DNA from: Podospora pseudocomata
Taxonomy: Eukaryota > Ascomycota > Sordariomycetes > Sordariales > Podosporaceae
Direction: 5' to 3'
NCBI RefSeq assembly: GCF_035222375.1
Contig: NW_026946365.1
Span: forward strand, 1,550,001-1,614,000
DNA length: 64,000 bases
The translations under genes were made by a program, and so were the position numbers. The notes below the pieces were generated by a model. That model had not been told where the DNA came from, did not search any database, and saw only the letters and a list, made by a program, of their open reading frames with translations. Below are positions 20,901 through 31,410 of this stretch, piece after piece (position 1 is the stretch's first letter; each line of letters starts with the position of its first letter).

Positions 20901-21598
20901 GCAGGGTGACATTGACAGACGTCGACTGAGTTTTCCTGGCATTGACCGTCTCGAGAATGTCCTGGTCGTTTTGGATATTACCTGCTGAGCCGGCCCAATA
21001 CTGGAGTGGCGAGTGAAAGAACCACGACTGGTTGGTGAGGCCGTTGATGATATGATAGGCATCTCGCTGGCGGGGAGTCAGGTCACCATCGGCGACTTCG
21101 GGCTCGGATATCTCGGGCCTGTTTGCTGGTTGGCGGGGGTTGAAGTTGGTGGTCGGTCCCAAAAGCTCATCCTGAAGTTCGAGTGCGCCCAGTAAGACAT
21201 CTTTCTCGAGAGCCTTCATATAGCTCCCGTGAACCCAAATTGAGCGCATTATCACATCAGGCTCAACGTCCAACTCAAGAGGCTGAGCGTCCGTCCACAC
21301 ATGGTGTGGGAGGTTGGACACGCCGCTGGTGATGTTGGTGACATCGGTGGTGTAGAGGAAGGGGAAAATATACAAAAACATGAAAATCAAGGCCGTCGAA
21401 GACGGCAGGACAATTTTGACATGGCTTGCAGCCCATTTTGCATAAAGTTGGAAGGCAACCCGCAGTGGATGTTCTGGTGCGAGCTTAGGGGCATCCGTCG
21501 TCCTACGGCTTGTCAACATACTGCCCGAACGTCTCAGCAATAACATGTAAAGAAACTAGCACATACCCTCGGAGGGGGTAGAGAAAATACCACAGCAT
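17958..21598 (-). CDS. scp1: SREBP cleavage-activating protein homologue (SCAP)
   Basis: Three exons on the minus strand (21598-21567, 21502-19095, 18979-17958) give 1153 residues. The 32-nt first exon encodes MLWYFLYPLRG, which joins in phase to TTDAPKLAPEHPLRVAF. This matches the conserved start of fungal SCAP proteins, so I prefer it over the longer in-frame start in the intron. TM1 is at about residues 35-58, followed by a large lumenal loop. A sterol-sensing-domain-like block of helices begins near LLTVAYSISLFYLLLH, with further helices at LLILLGL and VVICFVL. WD-type repeats follow (VSVGLDRAIQVWDVPIG, SILTASRKSCVHL). The family escorts membrane-bound SREBP from ER to Golgi according to sterol level or oxygen. 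The tail is low-complexity (eight Gln, then Gly/Met-rich). The second intron contains two T runs on the coding strand. Confidence 0.85.
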
Positions 21599-22040
21599 AG
21601 TCGCAGATCGTTAGGGGGTGGGGGGTGGCGGCCAGTGATGAAGATGGAACCCGTCTGCGGTCCTCCCAGTCCCTGCCAGCAGGAGACCCTGGATCCTTGG
21701 GAGTGCGGGGAGTTGAAGTGAGCCGGCCCGTGAGAGTAGGGGAGTTGAAGGCTATGGGCGACCGGTCATTATTGACTGAAACTCTGGGAACAGGAAGTGA
21801 CGTGTCGAGGGTGAGGTGAGCTGTGTTGTGTTGTTGGCCCCGTCCCCTTCCACTCACTACCAGGCACGAATGAGCGGGCCGAGGGCTCTTGATCGGTTAC
21901 AGTACGCAATAGCAATGCACAACGGTGGATTGAACGCTGCGGGACAACGGACAGGTAGCTTTCTGACCGGGCCGAGAGGTTAATGATGAGGGTTTGCTAG
22001 TGAGAGGGGGAGCCGTAGATCTGCAAGCTTCTGTGACGAA

Positions 22041-22074
22041 CTGGAGCTGGAGCTGGAGCTGGAGCTGGAGCTGG
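22041..22074 (+). repeat. Hexamer tandem repeat (CTGGAG)
   Basis: Five to six perfect copies of the unit CTGGAG in non-coding DNA upstream of SCAP. Confidence 0.85.
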
Positions 22075-22920
22075 TGGTGTCGTGGTGTTTCTTTTAAGTA
22101 GGTGATCCGTGCTCCTCAGCGGATGCAGCTCCGGCAGGCAATCTTTGCCTCGAGCGCGGCGAGTTGTTGAGATCGGGGCACTTGAGGGCAGTTGTTGAAT
22201 GAAATGAATGGACTCGGGATGGAATGAGGTGTCTGCTGTGCTCTGCTGTGCGTGTTGCTTCTGCTGAGGTGTGGGGGCGGCTCGTTGCTGGGATGAGTGA
22301 GTGGATGTTCTGTTCTGCGGTGATGGGCTCCCGACCCCGTGCAATGGGGAATTCCAAGAATTCGATTTTGAGGCACACCGGTCTCTCAGCTGCTTGGCGT
22401 CCTCCCTCGCTCCAATTAATAAAGATATCCCCATCAAGTACACACTGTGTTCGGCACTGGACGGGAAGCTACACTAAGTACCTTTCAGGGAACGTGATAC
22501 CCTATCCTTAGATAGCCCTTAGATAGGACCCCTAATAATTATTGCCTTCAAAAAGATACCAAGCTTTCAATAGAGGGAGGGGGTGAGAGATGTCTGTCTT
22601 CTGAGAAAAAAGGCTTGGAAGACGTAATGCCGATGCCACATCGGGAAAGGGCCGAAGGGTCCCCACAGCGCCCGATACCCGTCCTTGATTTTCACCGTCG
22701 ACCGACAGCTTCTGTGGGTCGAAATCGTCGATTCGGTCCCAAAAAAGCGAAAGCTGAAGACGCTTTTGGGAGGTTGGAGTTGACCATTATCCCGCTAACG
22801 ATTGGCCTGTGGGTTTTACCTCTTTTGTGTCCCCATCGCCGCCGCCGGCAGGTTCTTGAAGACGTTTTTCGTTGAGAGGCGTGACAGGTAATTATTGATG
22901 CAAGGGCAATTGTATCAAGT

Positions 22921-23080
22921 AGAATAATTCCAAGAATAAAAAAAGGAAAATAAAAACAGAAAGAAAAAACTGAAAAACAATTTGAAAAAAAAAAAAAAAA
23001 CCGAAAAAAAAAAATTGAAAAAAATAAAAAAAAATTAAAAAAAAAAATTAAAAAAAAATAATAAATTTAAAAAGGTAAAA
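22921..23080 (+). repeat. A-rich low-complexity tract
   Basis: About 160 bp made mostly of A runs broken by single T, G or C bases. It lies about 230 bp upstream of the JmjC gene and resembles a nucleosome-depleted poly(dA:dT) promoter element, though longer than usual. Confidence 0.8.
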
Positions 23081-23307
23081 AGACATCAAGGTGCTCGTGT
23101 GTCTGTCTGTGTCTGTAACTTTGTGTCCCCTCCCCTCCCTCGCTTGCAACCCCACCGCCGCACTGTGCTGCCCGCAAACCAACCATTTTTCAAGGTAACT
23201 TTATGCATGTGAGATCCAATTGGGCCTCACTGGCGTCATGTCACATATTCACTCACCACTCATAATTACCCTCGTTAGCTTAAACATCCCTAACTGCCAC
23301 TTACAAG

Positions 23308-24542
23308 ATGGATGGTGGCCTTATCGAGGATATATCTCACAACCCAGACCCCATAGCAGAACTCATCGAAAACTACAATGAGCTCAACAGCTCCGTCATC
23401 GAAGAGCTCACCGAGGAGCCAAGTCCCCTCGAGTTTATGAGATATGTCGCCACAAACACCCCCTTCGTCGTACGAGGCGCCGCCAAGGACTGGAAAGCCA
23501 CCAAAGAGTGGAATGTCGACTTTTTGAAAGACTTTCTCAAACACGAGACGGTGAATGTAGCCGTGACGCCTCACGGGTATGCTCACCTTGTTGCTTCGCA
23601 TAAATCTCATACTAACCTCCCTCAAGCAACGCAGACGCCCCAACACCACACCCTACCCCATCCTCCCCCCTCGTCTTCGCCCAACCCCACGAAGAAGACC
23701 AGCCCTTCCCCGTCTTCCTCGATTACCTCACCACCCAGTCCTCCCTCCCAGCCGGCGGTGAGCCCATCGGCGAAGTGAGATACGCCCAGACCCAAAACGA
23801 CAACCTCCGGCATGAATACCTCCGCCTATTCTCCCACTGCCTCCCCTCCATCCCCTTCGCCCGGATAGCCCTCGACCGGGACGCCGACGCGATCAACCTC
23901 TGGATAGGAAACCAGCACTCCACCACCGCCCTCCACAAAGACAACTACGAAAACATCTACGTCCAGATCCGCGGCCGGAAACATTTCGTCCTCCTCCCGC
24001 CCATCTGCCACCCCTGCGTGAATGAGCGGTTGCTTCCCTCGGCAGTCTACTCACGCAAGACCACTTCCCCAACCGAAGCAGCCAATAAGGAGGAGCTGGC
24101 ATCATCACCAGAAGCAGATGGGTCTACATCTTCACCCTCATACCTAGAGCTCAAAGTCTCGGAGCAAAAAGTCCCCTTCCCAACCTGGGATCCCGACCAC
24201 CCTTTTCAAAACGAAACAGAATACTCCTGCCTCGCCTGCCCTGTGCGAGCCAGTTTAAATCCAGGGGACATGTTATATCTTCCCGCGTTATGGTACCACA
24301 AGGTAGCCCAGAGCGTCGACAACGAAGGGGTTTGTGTAGCAGTCAATTACTGGTACGACATGGACTTTACCGGGCCCCTCTACCCCCTAAGCACATTTGT
24401 TCGTTCAGTCTACAAAAAAGAGTTGAGGGGAGAAGAGGAGGAAAAGGAGGAGGAAAAGGAGGAGGAAGAGGGGGAGGAGAAAGAGGCAGTGAATGAGCAA
24501 GACCTGGTTGATAATGCTGAGCAGCACCAACGCTTGACATAA
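23308..24542 (+). CDS. JmjC-domain hydroxylase, JMJD7-like
   Basis: Two exons, 23308-23576 and 23627-24542, give 394 residues. The 50-nt intron (GTATGC ... TACTAAC ... AAG) joins TPHG to NADAPTP. The N-terminus has the helical lead-in and TPFVVRGAAKDWKA. The JmjC core has NLWIGNQHSTTALHKDNYEN with the Fe ligands H-K-D, then GRKHFVLLPP (2-oxoglutarate region) and, near the end, PGDMLYLPALWYHKV with the third ligand His. This order, and YLPALWYH plus AVNYWYDM, are very close to JMJD7, a lysyl (S)-3-hydroxylase of the GTPases DRG1/2 in animals; whether the target is the same here is inference. The last 50 residues are Glu/Lys repeats. The 3' end lies 93 bp from the convergent SPB1 end. Confidence 0.9.
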
Positions 24543-24635
24543 ATCACAAAAAAATTGTAAAAGATCCCATGCAAATGACTTCAACATATGCCTGATATAT
24601 CCCAGGTATAAACATTTTCCCAACCATTAAACCCC

Positions 24636-27270
24636 CTATTTCTTCTTCTTCGCCACCCTCTTCAGCGCCCTCATCTCCTTCTTCATCCTAGGATCAACCA
24701 TCTTATACCTCCCCTTCACCCCCTTCGGCCTCCCCTGCAACCCTCTATTTGCCCCCGCAGCCTTCACCACCTTAACCGGCGCCTTCCTCTTCTTCTTGTT
24801 CGCCTGCGCAATCAGCTTCGAGATGCTGCTCGCCTTCTCCTTCTCATTCAACCCCTCATCGCCCATCAGCATATCCGCCTTCTTCTTCAGCTTCTCCAGC
24901 TTCTGCGCCTGCTTAAACTTCTTCCTCGCCCTAGCCTCAGCCACCTTCTTGATCGGTCTGGCATTGTACGCCCTCAGCTTCTCCTTGATCGCCTGCGCGG
25001 CTTCCTTGGTGATGGGCTTGTGCGGCTTGTCATGCTTCTTCTCGTCGTCGAGGAACCAGTCTGGGAGGCCGTCGCGGTCTTTGAGGGCGTATTTGTTGTA
25101 GCCGTCGTCGATGACGTCGTGGACCGTCTTTTCGCCGCGGGCGAGCTGGTGGGCGAGCGTCATGGCTTCTGCTGTGACGATGTCGATGTCTGTAATTCTC
25201 ATCAGTATATTGTCATGACGGGAGCGAAAAGAAAACATACCAGGCTTGGCATCCTTCTTCTTCTTCTTCTCCACCGCCTCCCAGTCAGAATCCGAATCCT
25301 GCTCCTCCGCCTTTGGCCGCTTGACAATCTCAAACGTATTATCCTTCTCCTTCTTCGCAGCAGCAGCCGCCTCCTTGCGCATCTTCTTTTGCTGCTCGAT
25401 GCTTGGAATATCGTCATCCGATGACTCAGCGGCCTCCTCATCTTGCAGCACTTGCACCTCCTCCTCTTCTCCCTCCTCTTCCTCCTCTATCTCACCCAAA
25501 ATGTCCGCAAAAACCTCATTTTCGAAGAACCGGTTCGCACGTTTCGAAAGCCCTTCCTTCCCCTTGCCCTTCCCATCAAGATCGCTTATCAGCGGCTTCT
25601 CATCAACATCCATCTCATCCTCATCCTCCGAATCCGACCCGCTCTCCATCTCCAAATCGCTCTCATCATCACTGTTCCCCTTCTCGTCAGCCGAGACGCC
25701 CTCCCACTCCTCATCGTCGTGCTCTTTCCTCGCCTTCTTGGCCCGGTATTTCGCATCAGCCGCCGACTTGCGCTCTTGATACTGATCATAAAGACCGTCC
25801 AGTTCCCTCTCCAACCTATCACCATCCTCGTCGCTCTCATCGTCCGTATCCCCCGAGGAGCCGATTCCAGAGTCGAATCCTCTCCTCTTCTGCTCGGCCT
25901 CCTTGATAACCACCATCTTGCCCTTGGCAATCTTGCGCAGCGCACCGTTTTCGTCAACGGCCTTGAGCTTAAAGATTTCGCCCTCACCTCTTGGACCCTC
26001 CTGCTCCATGCCGATATCCATAGGCGCCGTCATGTGCATTTGCATGCGCATAATCTCCTTGGTCTTAGCCTCATTGGCGTTTCTCCTTTCCCTCTTCTTC
26101 TTGCCCTTCTCCTTGTCGGCGATTCTCTGGAGCTCCTCCTGGATTCTCATCTCCTCATCCATCGGTTCCACCTCGGCCACTTCGTCGGCCAAGCTGGCCT
26201 TTGCTGATTTCTTGGTGGGGAAACCAAAGATCTCCCGGACCTTCAAACGCCATTTCAAGAGGAGCTTGAATTCTTTTCTCCCGAGAACTTTCAAATCGGC
26301 GCAGCATGTGCGGATTTCTTCGGTGGTCTCGGGGAGTTTGTCCAAAGCCGCCAGGGCCACATCGCCGTTTGTCGCTTGCTTGAAGGTCAAGGCGTTGTAT
26401 TGACCAAGAATGGCGATCGGATCGGTAGTCTGGATGAACTCGCTCGCGGCAATCTCCTTGTACTGGGTGTAATCACCCTCCTCGTAACCATCTCTCTTCC
26501 TCTTTTTGATTTCGGGGTTGTAGACCTTGGCCTCGTTGTTGGGAGCCGTATCGGCGACATCTTCGAAGACGGTGCGGGGGTCGAGCAAGCGGGGATCGAG
26601 CTTCTTGGGCGCCTTGTAACCCAAGCAAACAACGAAAATTTCGGCCGAGACGTTACGCGAGGAAGGGGGCTTGGTGGCTTCGACCTTGGTGAACAGCTGC
26701 TTGAGAACCCAGAGGAGAGAGTTGTAATCTTTCGATCGGAAAACTTTGGTGACAAAGGCGCCGCCCTCGATCAGGAATTCGGTGGCGAGCTTCAGAGAGT
26801 GAAGCGCAAGCTCGGCTTGGTTGAACGAATCCTGCACCCAGGCGGTACCGACGTTGGGCGCACCGTCGTGGAGGACACAGTCGGCTTTCCAGGTCTTCAA
26901 GTGGGTTCGGATCGTGGCGCGGCACTTTTCGGTGGTGATGTCGCTCTGGAAGGTGATGACCTTGGGGATGGGCTTGATGGGAGAAAGATCGACACCGATG
27001 ATGATGCTGTCTTTGGGCATAGTCTCTGCAGCTACTTGACACCACGACTATCTCATCGTCAGCGCATACCAAAGAGGGCCTGACGTCAAAAAAAAAACAT
27101 ACACCGGGCGCGGCGCAAAGATCGAGCACGACCTTGCTCTTCTCGAGGAAGCCATATTTCTTGTTGAGCTGGATGAGCTTGAAAGCAGCACGAGCTCTGT
27201 AGCCCTTCTCCTTGGCGAGCTTGTACCACTTGTCCAAGCGGCCTTTGCCGTGCTTCTTCTGGATCGCCAT
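24636..27270 (-). CDS. spb1: SPB1, AdoMet-dependent 27S pre-rRNA 2'-O-methyltransferase
   Basis: Three exons on the minus strand (27270-27103, 27047-25241, 25189-24636) give 842 residues, the usual Spb1 length. Exon 1 ends in [10 protein letters not shown] and joins to [11 protein letters not shown], the FtsJ/RrmJ S-adenosylmethionine motif. The K-D-K-E tetrad is visible: [28 protein letters not shown] and [15 protein letters not shown] middle DUF3381-type region, long acidic stretches and the C-terminal Spb1_C region ([15 protein letters not shown], then [26 protein letters not shown]) follow. The family methylates the A-loop of the large-subunit rRNA and is needed for 60S assembly in the nucleolus. 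The second intron is 51 nt with no in-frame stop, so a retained form would still be read through. It is divergent from CDT2. Confidence 0.95.
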
Positions 27271-27945
27271 GACTTCGTGATGATTCCCGGGTTGGCGACA
27301 GCGACGACGAGGGGACCCACGGGGATTTGGAGTCGTGGTTGTGTCGCTGCAAGGCTTGGGAAATTTTTTGGAGGAGACTGCGGTCCGATAAGCGATAAGC
27401 GAAAGCCACTTGTTTCCTTGACGTTGGGACCCCGCTCTGCTGCACAGCTGCAGGCACTTCAGTGGCTGGGTGGGGCTCTCTTTACGCGCAATTGGCACGC
27501 GTGATTGGCCTGTCGCGATGGCTGGAGGTCGCTGGAGCTCAGCACTGACGTCTGATAGGACTCTTTTATACGCACGACCGGCGCGTCCAGCCTCAGAGCA
27601 CATGGAAGCGTGTACCGCGTCTTGCAGGCAAGTGCCCGCCAGAAAGAAGACGCCAAATGTTGGCAGCCCCCGCTCGCCTACTCTTCTGACATCAGCAAAC
27701 CTCGGATGAACTCTCTTCGACACAATGGTTCCATTTTCTGCTTTATGAAAGATTGTCTCCTGTCTCCTGTCTCTTGTCTCTTGTCTCTTGTCTCTTGTCT
27801 CTTGTCTCTTGAGACTGTGCCATTACCGTCCCGGTCCTCCCTTCGAGCCACGTTCCCAGACATATCTCTCTGTATATCAGTTCAGTTCAGCCGCCTCCAC
27901 CTATTACCGCCATTTTGTCGACGACAGGCCATCGACCAGCCCACA
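27271..27945. promoter_or_regulatory. Shared divergent promoter of SPB1 and CDT2
   Basis: 675 bp separate two start codons on opposite strands. The CDT2 leader side holds a 7-nt tandem repeat (TTGTCTC) at 27753-27811. No specific factor site was assigned. Confidence 0.5.
27753..27811 (+). repeat. 7-nt tandem repeat TTGTCTC
   Basis: About eight copies of TTGTCTC or TGTCTCC in a row, in the likely 5' leader of CDT2. A looser version of the same words occurs at about 13356-13402. Confidence 0.85.
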
Positions 27946-30274
27946 ATGACAGACTCAACCCCTTCTACTCGAGCAGCAAAGGCTTCGGGGTCCACAGAGA
28001 ACAATGACCCCTTGTTGTCTTCACCACCGAGATCCACCATTGGCAAGGAGCGAAGAGTGCCATCAATTACCCCGAGAAAGTTTCAAAGATTCTTCACCCC
28101 CCGATCACGGGTCTCTTCGAAACCCAGTGCCGTTCGAAAGGCCCTCCATGATCTCACTGCTCCCGCCCTTAACCGCGACCAGGCCCCTGCTTCAAGCCCG
28201 CTCAAACCCATCTCGGAGGAACAACTCGGGGCTCCCATTGAGGATGAATTGCCTGACTATAGGACCGCCAAGCGAAGGAAAACTCAACACACCCCGAGCA
28301 GGTCGCATCTTCCCTCACCCCTGCCAACATCTCCAGGTCTTCTTGCAACTCCTGATATCAGGCCAGGTCTGAGCAGCCCGATTCGCCATGTCAAGTTCCG
28401 ACCGAATCGACGGATGGATGTTGATCAACATGATGGAGTATCAGAGGATGAGGACGATGAGCCCCCATTGCCATCGCCAAAGTTGAAGAGGATTGTACCA
28501 TTACATACCCGGGGGTTGGGTGGTCAATTGGTCCAAAGAATGTCAGGCGATGCCTGTTTGGGTCGTCCGGTTCCTGGTAGGCATAACCTCATGATACCAC
28601 CTGGTATATTCCTGCTAACATGTATCCTAGATTGGAGGACTGATACTGCCAAATTTTATAGCAAACCAGAGGACGTTCACCTTTCGTCAAGTCACGAAGG
28701 GGCACCTCGTGCCATTCCTTTTTGTACCACTAGCTCTCACAGTATGTTGATATCCTGGCACAACACATCAGTCCAATAGCTAACGCCTCGCAGAAAGTGA
28801 TCTTGTAGCAGTCGGTGATGAAGAAGGCTATATACGCCTCCTTGATGCAAGCAAGGAGTTCTCCAAGATTCACCTATCTTTCCAAGCTCACGGAAATGCT
28901 GTGATCGATTTGGCTTTCTCCGGGGACGACAAACTGCTTGCTACTGCCTCGGGTGACCAGACTGGAAGAGTCATTGACGTGGAAACACAGACCCCTCTCA
29001 ACGTTTTAGGCCATCACACTGCCTCGTTGAAGCAGGTCCGCTTTCAACCAGGCCGGGGACAGGACTGTGTCCTTGCCACCTCTGGCCGTGATGGAAGTAT
29101 CCAAATCTGGGACTTGCGGTGCAAAGGTGGACCGGTTCAGGACATGTCGATCATTAACGAAGACCGCCTGCGTCATGGTGCTCCCAAGCCCGTCAACCCT
29201 GGCTGCGTGGTAAACAGCATCTATTACGCCCACGCCCGCACCCAGCGGCAAACCAAGTCGGCCAAGAACTCCTCCACCACCGACGTAGCCCGCACGGGTG
29301 AGGTGCCCGGCCGTATGGGCGAAGTCTCGGTAACCTCGTTACAATTCCTCCCCCCTGGCCGCGAGCACCTGCTGCTCTCTGCCTGCGAGGCCGATGCCTC
29401 GATCAAGCTGTGGGATATCCGCGCCGTCCACACCCATCGCCACCACAAGACTTCCACCCCGATCTCGTTCACCCCCCCCCCACCAAGCCACGCAGCCTGG
29501 AGACCATTCGGCATCGCCAGCATGACGATGAACACGTCCGGCTCGAGAATCTATGCCCTCTGCAAAGACAACACTGTTTACACCTACGCCACGTCCCACC
29601 TCATTCTCGGCATCGCAAACGAACTCAAGGCCACCCTCCCCGGGCAGGAACCCGAAAGACGGAGACACTACCCCCATGTAGCACACGAGGGCCTGGGTCC
29701 GCTGTATGGTTTCCGCCATCCCTTGTTCCACGCCACGTCGTTTTATGTCAAGGCTGCTCTCCGGCCTGCCGCGAACGGAAACAGTGAGATGCTTGCTGTG
29801 GGCAGTAGTGATGGTTGCGCGGTTTTGTTTCCTACTGATGAGAGGTACCTCTCCTTTTCCACCCCGGGCAGCGAGGAGGAATCCTACTTTGTCGGGGAAA
29901 GCACCGCTCTTTTACCGACTGCGACGCCTTCTAGGCCGGGGTTGAGGTCGGGCGGCCCGCCTGGTTTGGTGAGAACGAACAGCAGCTCTTTGTTTGGTCG
30001 TCAGCAGCACGACATGGGTGTTTCTGTCACCAAGAGGGGAACTCCGTTGGTGAGGGGTCATGATAAGGAGGTTGGGGCGCTGACTTGGACGGCTGATGGG
30101 AGGAAGCTGGTGACGGTGGGGGATGATTACCTTGTGAGGTGCTGGAGGGATGGCGACGAGGTGGCGAAGGATTTGAGGAGGGGGGGTGAGGGGGAAGGGA
30201 GGAGATGGGGGTGTGGGTGGGGGGATTTGGGGGATGGGTGGGAGGGGGATGGGGGCGAGGAGGAGGATTGGTGA
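27946..30274 (+). CDS. cdt2: CDT2/DTL-like WD40 substrate receptor of CRL4 ubiquitin ligase
   Basis: Three exons (27946-28576, 28631-28741, 28794-30274) give 740 residues. The N-terminal 230 residues are disordered, basic and Pro/Ser-rich, and include RKFQRFFTPRSR. WD repeats begin at SDLVAVGDEEGYIRLLDA and continue through HGNAVIDLAFSGDDKLLATA. Two repeats end in the WDxR box used to dock on DDB1: IQIWDLR and IKLWDIR. A last repeat (KEVGALTWTADGRKLVTVGD, CWRDGDEV) closes the propeller. In other organisms Cdt2 directs PCNA-dependent destruction of Cdt1, Spd1 or p21 in S phase. The first intron (54 nt) has no in-frame stop. The tail is Gly/Asp-rich, read from G-rich DNA. Confidence 0.85.
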
Positions 30275-31014
30275 TTATTTGTCGAGGGTTTCAAAAAGAG
30301 TGGGGGAAGGGGAGGGTGAAAATTAATTTGGAGGAAATCGAGAAGGGCGACATGACAAAATAACGGAGGAGGTAAACAAAAGGATGGAGGGAATACTAAA
30401 GGGGGAGCGAGGTAAACAAAGAGGAGTCATCGGCATGGGGTAGAGCGTTTTGTTTACAATCAACCCCGGCATATTTTTTTTGTCGCAAGAGGAGGAAATA
30501 CCACCGGGGAAAAAGAGAAGAGATTGTTTTGGGTCTTTGTAAAAAAAAGGGCATAGCACAGCACAGCACTGCATTCATTTCATCATAGGACAGCACAGCA
30601 CAATACCGCCCCCCCCCCCCTATGGAGTTTAGTTGGGCGGCTGTTATTAGGTAGTTTAGGTAAGGTAGCATTTTGAAAGCATTAGGAATAGTATTTTGTT
30701 TTTCGGAGTAGGATTAGTTGCTGTTGTTGAAGTAGTCCAATGAGGTCATCAGGGACTTGGTCATTGCTAGATTCTGCTCAAGTTAATTGATCCGATGGAA
30801 TAAATGGTGTTTACACTGTGCCAACAACACTCATCAGGGTTTCTTCCTACAGCTACTCAAGAAGACAATGCCTCCGAACCAAGAAAGGACTATCACCCTA
30901 CCTAGGAAAAGTCATCTCGGCACTTCATTCCCAACTCCCGTCACATCTGGCACGACACATCTAGCATAACACATCCACACATGCGGCCCAAGAATATACA
31001 CAACTCATGTGTAT

Positions 31015-31054
<40 letters not shown>

Positions 31055-31410
31055 CCGCCAGCTGTACTAGCGATAAACAAATCAGCAGCAGTTTCCTATA
31101 CTTGTACAAACCAGAAAAAAAAACTAAAAATAAACAGTCATAAGGCATTGGGGGTATATACTCGTGGCCCCCTTTCCCCTCACACCTCCCTCCCCTCCTT
31201 GCTTTACCATCTATTTTCACGCTTTGCCCAACTTCCCATAAACTCCTTGCTTGTTCTGTGTGTGTGCTGAAAAAAAAAAAAAGCCAAACGATAAAGCCTT
31301 GAAAAGAAACAAAAAAGCCAAACAACAACAGTAAACAACTGAAAAGTCATGGCCGTTTCGTCACCACAGTCCACCCGGTCATCCAGCAGATCGAGTAACA
31401 ACAACGACAA
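30275..31410. other. Intergenic between convergent CDT2 and kinesin
   Basis: 1.1 kb of 3' flank, with a (CT)n run at 31018-31047 and short A and C runs. No gene seen. Confidence 0.6.
31018..31047 (+). repeat. (CT)n microsatellite
   Basis: About 15 CT dinucleotides, downstream of the kinesin gene. Confidence 0.9.

Larger units (their letters stand above)
21599..23307. other. Divergent promoter region, SCAP / JmjC gene
   Basis: About 1.7 kb between two divergent genes. It contains a GGAGCT hexamer repeat (22041-22074) and an A-rich tract (about 22921-23080). No gene was supported, although frames of 80-150 codons occur by chance at 21997-22443. Confidence 0.5.
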
